A stretch of 64,000 nt of DNA, from assembly GCA_017439345.1 (NCBI GenBank), contig JAFSJJ010000016.1, positions 97,970 through 161,969 on the forward strand. The letters run 5' to 3'. A program made the translations under genes and the position numbers. This stretch comes from Synergistaceae bacterium (GTDB lineage: Bacteria; Synergistota; Synergistia; Synergistales; Aminobacteriaceae). Below, piece by piece: positions 42,220 to 52,230 of the stretch. Below the pieces are notes generated by a model. It worked only from the letters and a program-made list of their open reading frames with translations. It made no database searches and was not told where the DNA came from. Position 1 is the stretch's first letter; each line of letters starts with the position of its first letter.

Positions 42220-43977
42220 TTATTTCCCAAAATACTTAACGCACAATATCGTAGTGTCATCAAATTGAGGAGCTCCCCCGACAAATGCGCTCATTTTCTG
42301 CAGCATAGACTCTGTCAGCTCTTCAGGGTCATTGTCAGGCTTCTCGTTAAGAGAATTAACTATTCTATCAAGTCCAAACTGTTCTTGATTCTCATTATTT
42401 GCTTCGGCTAGTCCGTCAGTGTAAATAAAGAAAGTATCTCCGGGCTTCAAGATTATTTTCTCTACAGTAAATACAGCTTTTGACTTCACAGCTAACGGCC
42501 CTGCATGACGTGTTTTCTTGATCTCAAAGAGTCCGCCCCCTGATCTTATTACAGGGTATTCATGTCCTGCATTGATTGAAACAAGTTCGCCCGTTGAGAT
42601 CGTCATAATTCCGAACCAGATAGTTACGAACATCATAGCTTCGTTGCCGTCGCATAATAATTTATTTGCCTTCGTAACTATTTCATTCAGTGAGAGCGCG
42701 CGGTTTGAGAGAGCCGTCTCTTTCAAGATAGTCTTTACTTTCATCATGAATAGTGCTGCCGAAATTCCCTTGCCCGATACATCACCGATGATTAACGCAA
42801 TGTGATCATCATCAATCATGAAGAAATCGTATAAATCACCGCCGACTTCTTTCGCAGGATCAAGCGTAGCAAAGAGCTTGAATTCTTTCATATCAGGGAA
42901 ATCTTTTGGAAGCACTCCTTCTTGAATTATCGCAGCAAGTGAGAGTTCTGAATCTATTCTTGCCTTCTCAGCTGAAAGTCTGCCCGTCTCTGTAGTATAG
43001 TGGTCAAGCTCTACTGCAAGAGTCGAAATATTATCAGCAAGCCTGCCGATCTCATTTTCTGATTTAATCTCTTCAAGTCCGTTGACTATAACAGGAGTGT
43101 CTTTGGTGTCAGTGTAATTCTTAACGTCTTTCTGAATCTTTAATAAAGGCTTCAGAATTAATGAATTAATAGCAAGCAGCAATATTACGCCTAATGATAC
43201 AAAGCATAATATATTTATTCCTGCCAGTTTCATGACTTCTCTAATTGTAAATTCTTTTATTTCGGTGCCGAGAAAAGAAACTGTTAAATGACATAAATCA
43301 TTATCTCTGTGTTCAAGCAGCGAATAGTTATAAAATAATTCCTCAGTCTTGTGAGTTACATCGTAATCTTTTACTTGAATTATCTCAAAATTTTCAGGGT
43401 CTCTGCCGGTCGAATACATTTCTTGAATTACAGAGTGCTTCGTAATGTCAAATGGAAATATATCCCCTAAGACTGCCTCGTCGATGCCTTTATAGTAAAA
43501 TACAAAAGCGTCTTTATTCTCTAGGATCTCTACTAAATACAAACTGTGAAGATTTTGTACTTTGCATAATTCATCTAAATTTGCTGCAATCTCCCTGTAA
43601 CACATTTCAGCGAACAAGTTCTGCAGCTCCGGTGAAAATGATTCTGCCTGTTCAGGAGTAATTCTCTTGCTGTTGAGCAGTAAGTCTTTCGGGAGTTTCG
43701 CATATTTGGCCAAGTCAATAGAGTCACGTGATACATCAAGAGTTTTATAATTTTCCTGCCAGTAATCGAGCAGCCACGGTAACGAAGCATATTCAAGAAA
43801 CATGTCTCGCGCATGTCTCTTTGTCTCGTCGCTGTCAGTCTTGATAGTATTAAGTGACATATCATAGAATCTTACGTAGGTCGCTATAGAGTTAATAACT
43901 ATGAATACTCCGAATAGAACAGCAAAGATTATTGCAGCCTGAAGCAGGATATGTTTATTTCTCGTCTTGACCTGCAT
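42220..43977 (-). CDS. Membrane-bound PP2C-type (RsbU/SpoIIE-like) phosphatase with HAMP domain
   Basis: 585 residues. A transmembrane helix near residues 10-30, an extracytoplasmic sensor domain (about 31-245), a second helix (INILCFVSLGVILLLAINSL), HAMP and a short coiled coil (VELDHYTTETGRLSAEKARI), then a PPM phosphatase domain. Metal-binding motifs are LDPAKEVGGDLYDFFMIDDD, IGDVSGKGISAALFM, NAGHEYPVI, FIYTDGLAEANNE and FDDTTILCVKY. Such proteins dephosphorylate anti-anti-sigma factors in partner-switching pathways. The partner is not in the window. It is translationally coupled to the upstream lpxK fusion (TAAATG). Confidence 0.9.
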   Translation of the reverse strand: MQVKTRNKHILLQAAIIFAVLFGVFIVINSIATYVRFYDMSLNTIKTDSDETKRHARDMFLEYASLPWLLDYWQENYKTLDVSRDSIDLAKYAKLPKDLLLNSKRITPEQAESFSPELQNLFAEMCYREIAANLDELCKVQNLHSLYLVEILENKDAFVFYYKGIDEAVLGDIFPFDITKHSVIQEMYSTGRDPENFEIIQVKDYDVTHKTEELFYNYSLLEHRDNDLCHLTVSFLGTEIKEFTIREVMKLAGINILCFVSLGVILLLAINSLILKPLLKIQKDVKNYTDTKDTPVIVNGLEEIKSENEIGRLADNISTLAVELDHYTTETGRLSAEKARIDSELSLAAIIQEGVLPKDFPDMKEFKLFATLDPAKEVGGDLYDFFMIDDDHIALIIGDVSGKGISAALFMMKVKTILKETALSNRALSLNEIVTKANKLLCDGNEAMMFVTIWFGIMTISTGELVSINAGHEYPVIRSGGGLFEIKKTRHAGPLAVKSKAVFTVEKIILKPGDTFFIYTDGLAEANNENQEQFGLDRIVNSLNEKPDNDPEELTESMLQKMSAFVGGAPQFDDTTILCVKYFGK

Positions 43978-46191
43978 TTATTTATTTCCTCCTGATACTG
44001 ATAATAATTTTTTATACACTCGTTCACGAATGTCCCAGCCCATTACTTCACCTGCATAGTTTACTATATTGTCAAGAGCTCCAGGTCTTCCCATGCGTTC
44101 ACGTCCTGATTGACTCATGAAAGCATAAAGCTCTTTGTCGTGCAGGACTCTTAACACACATTCTGCAAGTGAGTCGGGACTCTTCTCTGTGAGAATTTCT
44201 GAATCGCCTAATAATTTTTTCTGAACACGCTTGCCCTTCTCATCAATCGAGATAACAGGAATCCCAAGACCTGCGCATAATTGATTGGCTGTGCCTCCGA
44301 GTCCAAGCAAGATTTTAACGCCTTGAGTCGAACCTGCTATAGCTCTTGAAGTTAATTCTATCTTGATATTATTTTTCGTGAGAGAGTCATTATTTACGTG
44401 CCAGTTATAAGACTCGCAGCTTTGAATGAACTCATTAACCGGCAGAGTCGGAGCTAAGACCATTCTGAAATTATCTTCGCCGTGAGAGTTCAGAATTTCT
44501 ACAGCATCAAGCAGCAATTTTACATCCTTACATGCCCTTAACCTGCTTCCCGGCAAGAGCAAAATCACATTGCCTGACTCAGGATTATAAATATTTTGAG
44601 CATCATAATTATCATCTTCATATAATAAATCCATTATGGGACTGCCCGAATATACTGCTTTATTTCCTAACTGTTCAGCACTCTTTGAGTCCCGAGTCCA
44701 TGTCCTGAGGGTGAACTTGTTAATTAAAGCGCGTTCGAGCCTCCAATGTCCGCTAAGATACACAGTCTTTGCAGTCGCTGCGAATAACGGCCTTGCACCT
44801 GAACCCCACAGGGTATGCAGCAATAAATACACGTCGCCTACACAAATAGGAGTCCTGATTACGTTTGCTATTTTCTTCCAGTCGCTTAACTGTGCGCGGA
44901 CATGATTCAACAAGCCTGCTCTCATGTCGCCGAGTAAATCTTTCAAGCTGTATTTAAGCACTCCCCCTGAAGGTGTTACGGACGGAGCTGATTTTACTTC
45001 AAAGCCTTCTTTGATATAAGCATCGCCCTTGCCGACTAAAGGGAAAGCCCATATTTCTGAATCGCTAAATCTTTTACGCAGCTTCTTGGCCAGCATAACG
45101 CCTATTGAATCTTCACCGTATCCATTAGAGGCAACTATAATCTTTGGCTTGAGGGCATGTGTTAAAGTCTCGTAGAATTTCTCTGACTCGTTGACGACCG
45201 CTTTGACTCTGGGAATTACGAGGGGAATGCTTAATTTATAGTCATCGGGCATGTTGAATAAATCCTTCTGGGTGCATATCATATAGTCCGAATTATTTTT
45301 CTTGGCAAGCTGGGTCAGACTCTCTAAATCTTTTATCGTATATCTGTGATGATCTCTAAAATGTTTCTGTCCTGTTATAACGAAGCCTGAATTTATAATC
45401 GAACGCCTGAAACTCTCAGGACTGCCTATAGCCGAGAATGCAAAGACCCTTGAGCCTTGTTCAGGTTTAGTGCCGAGCCATCCGTCATGTTCAAGCCTTG
45501 ACGTAAAAATTTTCTCAGGTGATATATATCTGCTGACCAGTCCGCGCAAATTTTCGAGTTCCTGACCGCTGACCTGCTCTGATTTAGTAAGCACGACTAT
45601 ATCAGCTCTTGAGATTGCATTGATCTTCTCTCGCATTATCCCCGCAGGAATTAATTTCCCTGAGCCGAACGGACATATCGAATCAATCAGGACTATATCG
45701 ACATCGCGGCCTAAAGCTCTGTGTTGAAAGGCATCATCAGCAATGACTAGCTCGCACCCTGACGACTTTAATTTATTAACGCCTTCGATTCTGTGTCTGG
45801 CAACTGCAACGGGGACTTCAGGGAGTTCACGGGATAATAATAACGGTTCGTCTCCTGTTAAGTCTCTATTGCCCTTACCGTTGAGAATTATATTGACGCT
45901 CTGTGATTTGCCTGTGTAGCCTCTGGTAACTATGCCTGTCTTGATTCCTTGAGTAAGAGCAAATTTCGCAAGCATTTCTACAAAAGGGGTCTTGTTAGTG
46001 CCTCCGTAAGTGATATTTCCGACGCTGATTAGGGGCAGTGAAGGCTCCTGAGTCTTTGAGAGTCCGTGAACCCTAAAAAAGTTCATGAGAGATATAACAC
46101 AGCTGCTCAGCCATGCAAACGGAGTGAATATTATATCAATCAGGAAATTATATTTTTCGCCCCTGACATGATTCATGTAAGACTGAAGCAT
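43978..46191 (-). CDS. LpxK / LpxB-related glycosyltransferase fusion
   Basis: 737 residues. Residues 1 to about 335 are LpxK (lipid A 4'-kinase): membrane-proximal helix, ISVGNITYGGTNKTPFVEML (P-loop with Asn where Gly is usual in GGTGKTP), ELVIADDAFQHRALGRDVDI and the FRDHHRYT motif. Residues about 350-737 match the lipid-A-disaccharide-synthase-related family: KIIVASNGYGEDSIGVMLAK, WAFPLVGKGDAYIKEG, VILLLPGSRLRACKD, LLGLGGTANQLCAGLGIPVI. One polypeptide thus joins the kinase to a GT-B transferase. It sits directly downstream of msbA. The C-terminal domain may act elsewhere in the pathway, as the family is unproven as true LpxB. Confidence 0.85.
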   Translation of the reverse strand: MLQSYMNHVRGEKYNFLIDIIFTPFAWLSSCVISLMNFFRVHGLSKTQEPSLPLISVGNITYGGTNKTPFVEMLAKFALTQGIKTGIVTRGYTGKSQSVNIILNGKGNRDLTGDEPLLLSRELPEVPVAVARHRIEGVNKLKSSGCELVIADDAFQHRALGRDVDIVLIDSICPFGSGKLIPAGIMREKINAISRADIVVLTKSEQVSGQELENLRGLVSRYISPEKIFTSRLEHDGWLGTKPEQGSRVFAFSAIGSPESFRRSIINSGFVITGQKHFRDHHRYTIKDLESLTQLAKKNNSDYMICTQKDLFNMPDDYKLSIPLVIPRVKAVVNESEKFYETLTHALKPKIIVASNGYGEDSIGVMLAKKLRKRFSDSEIWAFPLVGKGDAYIKEGFEVKSAPSVTPSGGVLKYSLKDLLGDMRAGLLNHVRAQLSDWKKIANVIRTPICVGDVYLLLHTLWGSGARPLFAATAKTVYLSGHWRLERALINKFTLRTWTRDSKSAEQLGNKAVYSGSPIMDLLYEDDNYDAQNIYNPESGNVILLLPGSRLRACKDVKLLLDAVEILNSHGEDNFRMVLAPTLPVNEFIQSCESYNWHVNNDSLTKNNIKIELTSRAIAGSTQGVKILLGLGGTANQLCAGLGIPVISIDEKGKRVQKKLLGDSEILTEKSPDSLAECVLRVLHDKELYAFMSQSGRERMGRPGALDNIVNYAGEVMGWDIRERVYKKLLSVSGGNK

Positions 46192-46196
46192 TTTAT

Positions 46197-47927
46197 TTAT
46201 TCACCGAACTGCATATTATATAACTCTGCATAAAGTCCGCCGCTTTTCAATAACTCTTCATGAGTCCCGGACTGAATGAACCTGCCGTCTTTGAGTACAA
46301 GTATCCTGTCAGCTTCCCTCACTGTTGAGAGTCTATGAGCGATAATAAAAGCTGTTCTGCCGTTCATAGCGCGATTAATAGCTTCTTGAACCTGATGTTC
46401 TACAGCTGAGTCAAGTGAGCTTGTTGCTTCGTCAAGGATTAATATTTTAGGGTCTCGAATAACTGCCCGTGCAATTGCTATTCTCTGCCTTTGACCTCCT
46501 GAGAGAGTTACTCCCCGTTCTCCTGTCTGAGCATTATATTTATCGGGTAAGCTCTCTATGAAGTCCCGAATGTCTGCGATCTCGCTTGCTTCTATAATTT
46601 TATTCATGTCAATGTCTTTAAGTCCGTAAGCGATATTGAATGCAAGAGTCCCTTTCATTAATATGCTCTCTTGGGGAACGATTCCTATTTGTCTGCGTAA
46701 ATCTTTTAGGGCAAGTTCGCGAATATCATAGCCGTCAATAATAATTTTACCGTCTGAAGGGTCGTAGAATCTGGGAATTAAATCAACAAGAGTAGATTTC
46801 CCTGAACCTGTGGGACCGACTATAGCAATCTTTTCACCTGGTGAGACTTCTAAATTTATATCGCTGAGAACTTCCTGACCTTCATTATAGTGAAAGTATA
46901 CGTGTTCAAATTTTACTGAGCCTGAAATTTTGTGCTTGATTCCGTGATTAGTGTCAGTGTCCTCTGATGGAAGCTGTAATATATCAAATATTCTTTCTGC
47001 TGAAGCTATGCTGCGTTGAAGGCTGCTCATTTGATTCATAATGCTCCTGATAGGCTGAACCATGAAGGCAATATAACCAACGAAAGATATTAACTCGCCG
47101 GGAGTAAGTGTCCCGTTTATAACGTCGTTGCCTCCGTACCAGAAGACTATAGCAAGCGCAAATATCAGGAAGACTTCAATGACTCCTGCTAATATCCCTT
47201 GAATAGAGACAGCCTGCAAGAGTGCCTTATAATTCTTTGAGTTCGCAACAGTGAATCTTTCGAGCTCCTCATCTTCAGTAGCGAATGACCTTACGACCCT
47301 GATAGCCGAGAATGCCTCCTGAGCAGTCGCAGTTATGTTAGCTAATTCTTCCTGGACATTGTGGCCTGCAATACGCAGTTTCTTTGACGCATAAGACAAA
47401 AGCAATGCAACGAACGGAAGGACGATTATAATAAAGCATGTTAATTTCCAGTTGATATATATAATAAATGCGAACATTCCCAAGAACGTAAATAAATTGA
47501 ACAGCAAATCTATAAACGTATTTGAGACTACATTTTGAAGTGTTTCAACGTCGCCGGTTATCCTGCTCATCAATTCACCGACTCGAGAAGCGTAAATCCT
47601 GCTGAGACTCATTCTTTGAATGTGATCGTATAAAGTGATTCGCAAATCCATAACTACGCTCTGGCCAGCCTGACTCATCAAGTAACGTTGATAATATGTA
47701 GTTATTGCCTTGAGTCCGAAAATTAATACCAACGAACCGCAGATAATATTCAGCATGAAAATATCTTTTGAGATCAGGACGTCATCAACAACGTTTCTGA
47801 ACATGTAAGGGGGCAGGACGTTCAAGCCGGCTGAAGCAAGCATGAAGATTACAGCAAGAATTAATTTAGCGTAATATTTCCGCGTATATGAAAGAATCAT
47901 AGACAACGCGTTTTTATGTATGTTCAT
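46197..47927 (-). CDS. msbA: Lipid A export ABC transporter (MsbA-like)
   Basis: 576 residues: six-helix ABC exporter domain (about 1-320) and an ATPase domain. The Walker A is IVGPTGSGKSTLVDLIPRFY, the Q-loop IGIVPQESILMKGTL, the signature VTLSGGQRQRIAIARA, Walker B ILILDEATSSLDSAV with catalytic Glu, and the H-loop FIIAHRLSTV. The homodimer is expected to be fully active. Placement between LpxK- and LpxB-like genes supports lipid A flipping rather than drug export. Spacing is 9 nt from the upstream gene and 5 nt to the downstream gene. Confidence 0.88.
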   Translation of the reverse strand: MNIHKNALSMILSYTRKYYAKLILAVIFMLASAGLNVLPPYMFRNVVDDVLISKDIFMLNIICGSLVLIFGLKAITTYYQRYLMSQAGQSVVMDLRITLYDHIQRMSLSRIYASRVGELMSRITGDVETLQNVVSNTFIDLLFNLFTFLGMFAFIIYINWKLTCFIIIVLPFVALLLSYASKKLRIAGHNVQEELANITATAQEAFSAIRVVRSFATEDEELERFTVANSKNYKALLQAVSIQGILAGVIEVFLIFALAIVFWYGGNDVINGTLTPGELISFVGYIAFMVQPIRSIMNQMSSLQRSIASAERIFDILQLPSEDTDTNHGIKHKISGSVKFEHVYFHYNEGQEVLSDINLEVSPGEKIAIVGPTGSGKSTLVDLIPRFYDPSDGKIIIDGYDIRELALKDLRRQIGIVPQESILMKGTLAFNIAYGLKDIDMNKIIEASEIADIRDFIESLPDKYNAQTGERGVTLSGGQRQRIAIARAVIRDPKILILDEATSSLDSAVEHQVQEAINRAMNGRTAFIIAHRLSTVREADRILVLKDGRFIQSGTHEELLKSGGLYAELYNMQFGE

Positions 47928-47936
47928 GATTATAAT

Positions 47937-49043
47937 TTACCTGACCGAACCTGACGTAACTATATCACAGAGTCTTGAAGCAGCTCCTGACTCTCCTGAA
48001 AGTTTCAATAACTCTTCTCGAGTCTTTGCGAGTTTATCAGGATTCCTTAACTCTTCAGCAATCTCTTCAGCAGCGTCTTCTTCTGTAATATCTCCGTACA
48101 TTTCGTTTAAAACTTTGCTTGAAGCTATTCTGTTCGGCAGCGAGATGACTCCTCCCCATTTGTTAATTATTCTCATGGCAGCTTTCTTTCTGAGTGATAA
48201 TCCTATTAAGGGCAGGTTAGCAAGCATTCCAAAGACTCCTGATACAGGGACGAACTTTAGAAATTTTTCGGGAGCAACAACGAGTCCAGGAAGTCCGCAG
48301 TGCATCATCTCGAAATTATTTGTTCCCGGCTGAGTAAATGCAAAGTCAGCTTCTCTCATTGCAACACCTGCTCCGGCTCTAACGGGGTTAAGTCCTGCCT
48401 TCTGCCACTGGTCAAGCTCTGACTCCGGCATGAACTGCGAGAATAAAGCGCGTACTCTTATATTTGGAATTCTTGCTCGCAGACATTCATGAACTTCACA
48501 CACCCAGTCAAGAACAGCATGTCTTATAGCGGGTCTGCTTCCCGGTAAGATTAACACTCTGGGCGAGTCCTCCTGTTTAGGCCAGTTCCATCCGTATACG
48601 CCTGAAGGAGTAACGTCCATATCAAGAGCATCTTTCGTCAAGTCCCCTATTGCCATAACGCTTTTGATGTTATTCGTTTGTTTCTTGTAAGCAGTTAGAA
48701 TTTTCACGCCTTCATATTCTTTCTTGACACCGTATGTATAGCAGAATAACGGAACTTTAGCAGCCTTTGACATTCTCAGACCGAACATAATATCGCCGCC
48801 TAATTGAATAATTCTGTCAGTCTTCTCTTGAGTAATATCACGCCAGATTCTTGAAGCACTTGAAGGGCCTTCGAGTTTGTCGACTCCTAACAGTGAGCCT
48901 GCCTCGCGTTCGTGTCCTGAAGCAAATTGACAGGGTAATATCCACAGTGAAATAGAATGCCCCCTCTTTCGTAATTCTGCTGTAACAGGTCTGACCCAGC
49001 CCCATAATTCTCCCGGACCGTTCGTTAATATCGTTATTCGCAA
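47937..49043 (-). CDS. LpxB-like GT-B glycosyltransferase
   Basis: About 368 residues from TTG 49043, chosen because GGGGA lies 10 nt upstream while the ATG at 49079 has no ribosome-binding site. N-terminus LRITILTNGPGELWGWVRPV, mid-region VLILPGSRPAIRHAVLDWVC, and a C-terminal donor-site segment FTQPGTNNFEMMHCGLPGLV are typical of the LpxB/MurG-like GT-B group and resemble the C-terminal half of the fusion encoded at 43978-46191. No lpxA, lpxC or lpxD is in the window. It probably adds a sugar in lipid A or a related glycolipid. Whether it is the true lipid A disaccharide synthase is uncertain. Confidence 0.75.
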   Translation of the reverse strand: MRITILTNGPGELWGWVRPVTAELRKRGHSISLWILPCQFASGHEREAGSLLGVDKLEGPSSASRIWRDITQEKTDRIIQLGGDIMFGLRMSKAAKVPLFCYTYGVKKEYEGVKILTAYKKQTNNIKSVMAIGDLTKDALDMDVTPSGVYGWNWPKQEDSPRVLILPGSRPAIRHAVLDWVCEVHECLRARIPNIRVRALFSQFMPESELDQWQKAGLNPVRAGAGVAMREADFAFTQPGTNNFEMMHCGLPGLVVAPEKFLKFVPVSGVFGMLANLPLIGLSLRKKAAMRIINKWGGVISLPNRIASSKVLNEMYGDITEEDAAEEIAEELRNPDKLAKTREELLKLSGESGAASRLCDIVTSGSVR

Positions 49044-49116
49044 AAAATTCACATCCCCGAAATAAAATAAATCACGCATTATATATTATTATTATCAGGA
49101 GAATGAAAGTTTTTGC

Positions 49117-50847
49117 ATGTATAAAAAGTTATTGGCAAGTGTCCGCGAATATAAAAAAGAGTCCATTGAAGCTCCGTTTTATGTCTCTCTTGAAGTCGTA
49201 ATGGAGTGCTTGATTCCTTTTATTGTTGCGAGGCTTGTTAATAATATCCGTGCAGGCTGTGAATTAAGGGCATTATTATTTGACGGGGCGTTATTAATCA
49301 TCATGGCGTTCATGTCGCTCTTATTCGGGATATTTGCGGGTAATGCTTGCTCTACTGCTTCATGCGGATTTGCTAAGAACTTGAGAAGTGATTTATTCAG
49401 GGCGATTCAAAAATTTTCGTTCGCTAATATAGATAAATTTTCGACAGCTTCACTTGTTACGAGACTCACTGCTGATGTCAGCGATGTCCAGCAGGCTTAT
49501 ATGATGATAGTCCGGACTGCAATACGAGGGCCGTTAATGTTAATATTTGCGTTCGTAATGGCTTTCATAATGGGAGGCAGAATAGCTCTTGTGTTCATGT
49601 TCACGGTGCCGTTTTTGGGATTGGGAATATTCTTTATATCACGGTGGGCAATGCCTGAGTTCAGGAAGTTATTCAAGAAGTATGACGCTCTCAATAACTC
49701 GATTCAGGAAAATATTCACGCAATGAGAGTCGTTAAAGCCTTCGTCCGGGAAGATTACGAGAAGGAAAAGTTTTCACGTTCAGCCGGAGATTTATGCAGT
49801 GATTTCACTCGAGCTGAAAAAATTTTAGCGTTGAATACACCCATGATGCACTTTTGCATAGACGTTGTGATGATATTTATTCTTTATTACGGAACTTACA
49901 AGATCGTAACAACAAGGGGGCTTGATTTAAATATAGGTCAAATAGCTTCGTTAATTACATATGGAATGCAGATATTAGGCAGCCTGATGAGATTCTCAAT
50001 GGTCTTTGTGATGATTACCCTAGCAAGAGAGTCAGCAGCAAGAATCGTTGAAGTGTTAGATGAAGTCCCTGAAATCACGAGTCCTGTTAATGGCTTGAAA
50101 GAAGTTGCGGACGGTTCAATAACTTTTCAGAACGTCAGCTTTAAGTATCACTCTAACAAAAATTTTGCATTGAGTAATATAAATTTGAAGATAGACTCAG
50201 GCTCAACGATTGGGATAATAGGCGGCACAGGGTCTTCAAAGTCGACTCTAGTTCAATTAATACCAAGACTCTATGACCCCTCAGAAGGAGTTATCAAGGT
50301 CGGCGGCCAAGACGTTAGAGAATATAATCTTGACTCGTTAAGAAATAGTGTAGCTGTTGTACTCCAGAAAAATGAATTATTCTCAGGAACTATACGCGAA
50401 AATTTACTATGGGGCGATGAGTCAGCAAGCGACTCAAGAATTCAAGAAGTCTGCAAAATCGCATGTGCTGATGAGTTCATTGAGAGACTGCCGGAGAAAT
50501 ATAATACCCGCATTGAACAGAACGGCAGGAATTTATCAGGAGGCCAGAAGCAGAGATTATGTATAGCACGAGCATTGTTGAAGAGTCCGAAGATATTAAT
50601 ACTCGATGACTCGACAAGTGCAGTAGACACTCACACAGACGCATTGATAAGGGACTCGCTGAGAAAATATATGCCTGACGTTACGAAAATAATTATTGCT
50701 CAGAGAATAAGCTCAGTTCAGGACGCAGATAAAATTATTTTGCTTGAAGGAGGCGAGGTAAAGGCAGCAGGGACTCACGATGAGTTATTAAAGTCAGATA
50801 AGATTTATCACGAGATATATTTATCGCAGAATAATCAGGAAATATAA
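49117..50847 (+). CDS. ABC exporter half-transporter with Asp in place of the catalytic Glu
   Basis: 576 residues: six-helix exporter domain (helices in SLLFGIFAGNACSTASC, GPLMLIFAFVMAFIMGG, FTVPFLGLGIFFISR and others) and an ATPase domain. Walker A IIGGTGSSKSTLVQLIPRLY, signature LSGGQKQRLCIARAL, Walker B LILDDSTSAVDTHTD and H-loop IIAQRISSV with Gln where His is usual. The D-D Walker B and the missing H-loop His are the marks of the degenerate half of heterodimeric exporters such as TM287. No partner half-transporter is adjacent. It diverges from the LpxB-like gene and is followed 27 nt later by a secreted coiled-coil protein gene. Substrate is unknown. Confidence 0.88.
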   Translation: MYKKLLASVREYKKESIEAPFYVSLEVVMECLIPFIVARLVNNIRAGCELRALLFDGALLIIMAFMSLLFGIFAGNACSTASCGFAKNLRSDLFRAIQKFSFANIDKFSTASLVTRLTADVSDVQQAYMMIVRTAIRGPLMLIFAFVMAFIMGGRIALVFMFTVPFLGLGIFFISRWAMPEFRKLFKKYDALNNSIQENIHAMRVVKAFVREDYEKEKFSRSAGDLCSDFTRAEKILALNTPMMHFCIDVVMIFILYYGTYKIVTTRGLDLNIGQIASLITYGMQILGSLMRFSMVFVMITLARESAARIVEVLDEVPEITSPVNGLKEVADGSITFQNVSFKYHSNKNFALSNINLKIDSGSTIGIIGGTGSSKSTLVQLIPRLYDPSEGVIKVGGQDVREYNLDSLRNSVAVVLQKNELFSGTIRENLLWGDESASDSRIQEVCKIACADEFIERLPEKYNTRIEQNGRNLSGGQKQRLCIARALLKSPKILILDDSTSAVDTHTDALIRDSLRKYMPDVTKIIIAQRISSVQDADKIILLEGGEVKAAGTHDELLKSDKIYHEIYLSQNNQEI

Positions 50848-50874
50848 TAATTTTTCACGGAGGAGAGATTTATT

Positions 50875-52146
50875 ATGAATAAAAAATTTTTCGCAGCTTT
50901 AATTCTTGTCTTCATGTTTGCAGGAGTTAATCAGGCTTCGGCTTGGACGGGATATTTTACTCTAGAATGGGACGAGGTCAGCAAGTTTGCTTCTGACACT
51001 TGGAACAGCACAGCAGATTACGTAACGGGACTCTTTGACTCGAACTCAAAGCCTGAAGCTAAATCAGATGACACCTTGCCTCCTCATCTTGCTTCTAATT
51101 GGGAAAAATTAACAGGTTCGCTGAGTGAAGCACTAAATCTGCGTGATAAACATGAAAGCCTGCCTGACTCTACCTGGCTGCCATTCACTGAAGATAAGGC
51201 CTCTAACACTGAGAAGATTAACAAACTTCTTGACAGGGCATTAGCTGTATTAGTCAACGGCCACGCAGGAGACATGAGACGACAAGCCGGAGAACTGCGC
51301 GCAAAAATTTCGGGCTTGAGCAAAGAACTTGACGAGTTACGCAACAAGAAGATCACTGCACCTGATAAGAGCTATTTATTCTGGGAGCTGACGAAAGATA
51401 AAGCCGACAAGAGAATAGCTTTTCTTGAGAACGAACTCTCTAAGACTGAAGCAGAACTCAAGAATGTAAACGCGAAACTTGCAGAGTCTCTTAATGATAT
51501 AGGCTTAGAGTTAAATACGTCTCAGGTAGAAATATTATTGAACTCAGTAACGGGCAGCGAACTTTTGCAGAACGCAATAATATTCGATAACGTCAAAAGT
51601 GTCGTCGCTAAACTTGAGGAGCTTGCTCAGAACGAGACTAACAGCTTTGAGATCACAAGGCGTTATTCAGGAATGTATTTAGTTCTGAATGATTTATTGA
51701 TTCACACTCAACAAGAGTTAATCAAGAAAATTGACGGTGATTACAAGCCAAAGTTAAACGCGATAATTAACGAGGCAGATTCACTCAGGAATGACGCTCT
51801 CAAACGCAGCAGGCTGAATGTTTACACACAGGCTCAGAGATCATCATTTGCCAAGAACGCAGAGTCCAACGCAGTAACTATCGAAGTAGCAAAGTTATAC
51901 TCACAGCTTCTTGACTCCCAGAGAAAAGGGACTCTTAACACAATAAAGAGCTTGAAACTTAACAGGGACTTGGCCGAGAACACTTACAGGACAGTCCGGA
52001 GCAATGACGAGCTTAAGGGGCTTATACGTTCGGGAATGAATTTATTTGACTCGATTAACGCGCTTTCTATGCCTGAGTTAAAAATTTTCGAGAACGGGGC
52101 AATGAGACTCGAATTTGAGGAAATTAACAGACGCTTAAAACGTTAA
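50875..52146 (+). CDS. Secreted helical protein of unknown function
   Basis: 423 residues with GGAGAG before the ATG and a Sec signal peptide (NKKFFAALILVFMFAGVNQASA). The rest is predicted mostly alpha-helical with two long coiled-coil stretches at about residues 140-205 (RAKISGLSKELDELRNKK, AFLENELSKTEAELKNVNAK) and charged helices up to residue 420. No catalytic motif or known domain was recognised. It follows the ABC exporter by 27 nt, so it could be its periplasmic partner, but this is only positional. A terminator follows. Confidence 0.75.
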   Translation: MNKKFFAALILVFMFAGVNQASAWTGYFTLEWDEVSKFASDTWNSTADYVTGLFDSNSKPEAKSDDTLPPHLASNWEKLTGSLSEALNLRDKHESLPDSTWLPFTEDKASNTEKINKLLDRALAVLVNGHAGDMRRQAGELRAKISGLSKELDELRNKKITAPDKSYLFWELTKDKADKRIAFLENELSKTEAELKNVNAKLAESLNDIGLELNTSQVEILLNSVTGSELLQNAIIFDNVKSVVAKLEELAQNETNSFEITRRYSGMYLVLNDLLIHTQQELIKKIDGDYKPKLNAIINEADSLRNDALKRSRLNVYTQAQRSSFAKNAESNAVTIEVAKLYSQLLDSQRKGTLNTIKSLKLNRDLAENTYRTVRSNDELKGLIRSGMNLFDSINALSMPELKIFENGAMRLEFEEINRRLKR

Positions 52147-52162
52147 GAATAATTTATAATTT

Positions 52163-52196
52163 GGCCGTCCAGTTAAAAGCCGGGCGGTCATTTTTA
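52163..52196 (+). terminator. Rho-independent terminator
   Basis: GGCCGTCC (52163-52170) pairs with GGGCGGTC (52182-52189) over 8 bp including two G-U pairs, loop of 11 nt, followed by ATTTTTAT. It ends the transcript from the coiled-coil protein gene and separates it from the next one. Confidence 0.8.
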
Positions 52197-52230
52197 TGCT
52201 TAATTTAATATGGAGGAAAATATTTTTATC

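Noticed and set aside
30199..43977. S55 peptidase and SpoIIE-like phosphatase as evidence for sporulation
   Set aside because: Both domains occur widely in non-sporulating bacteria, and no sporulation-specific gene is in the window.
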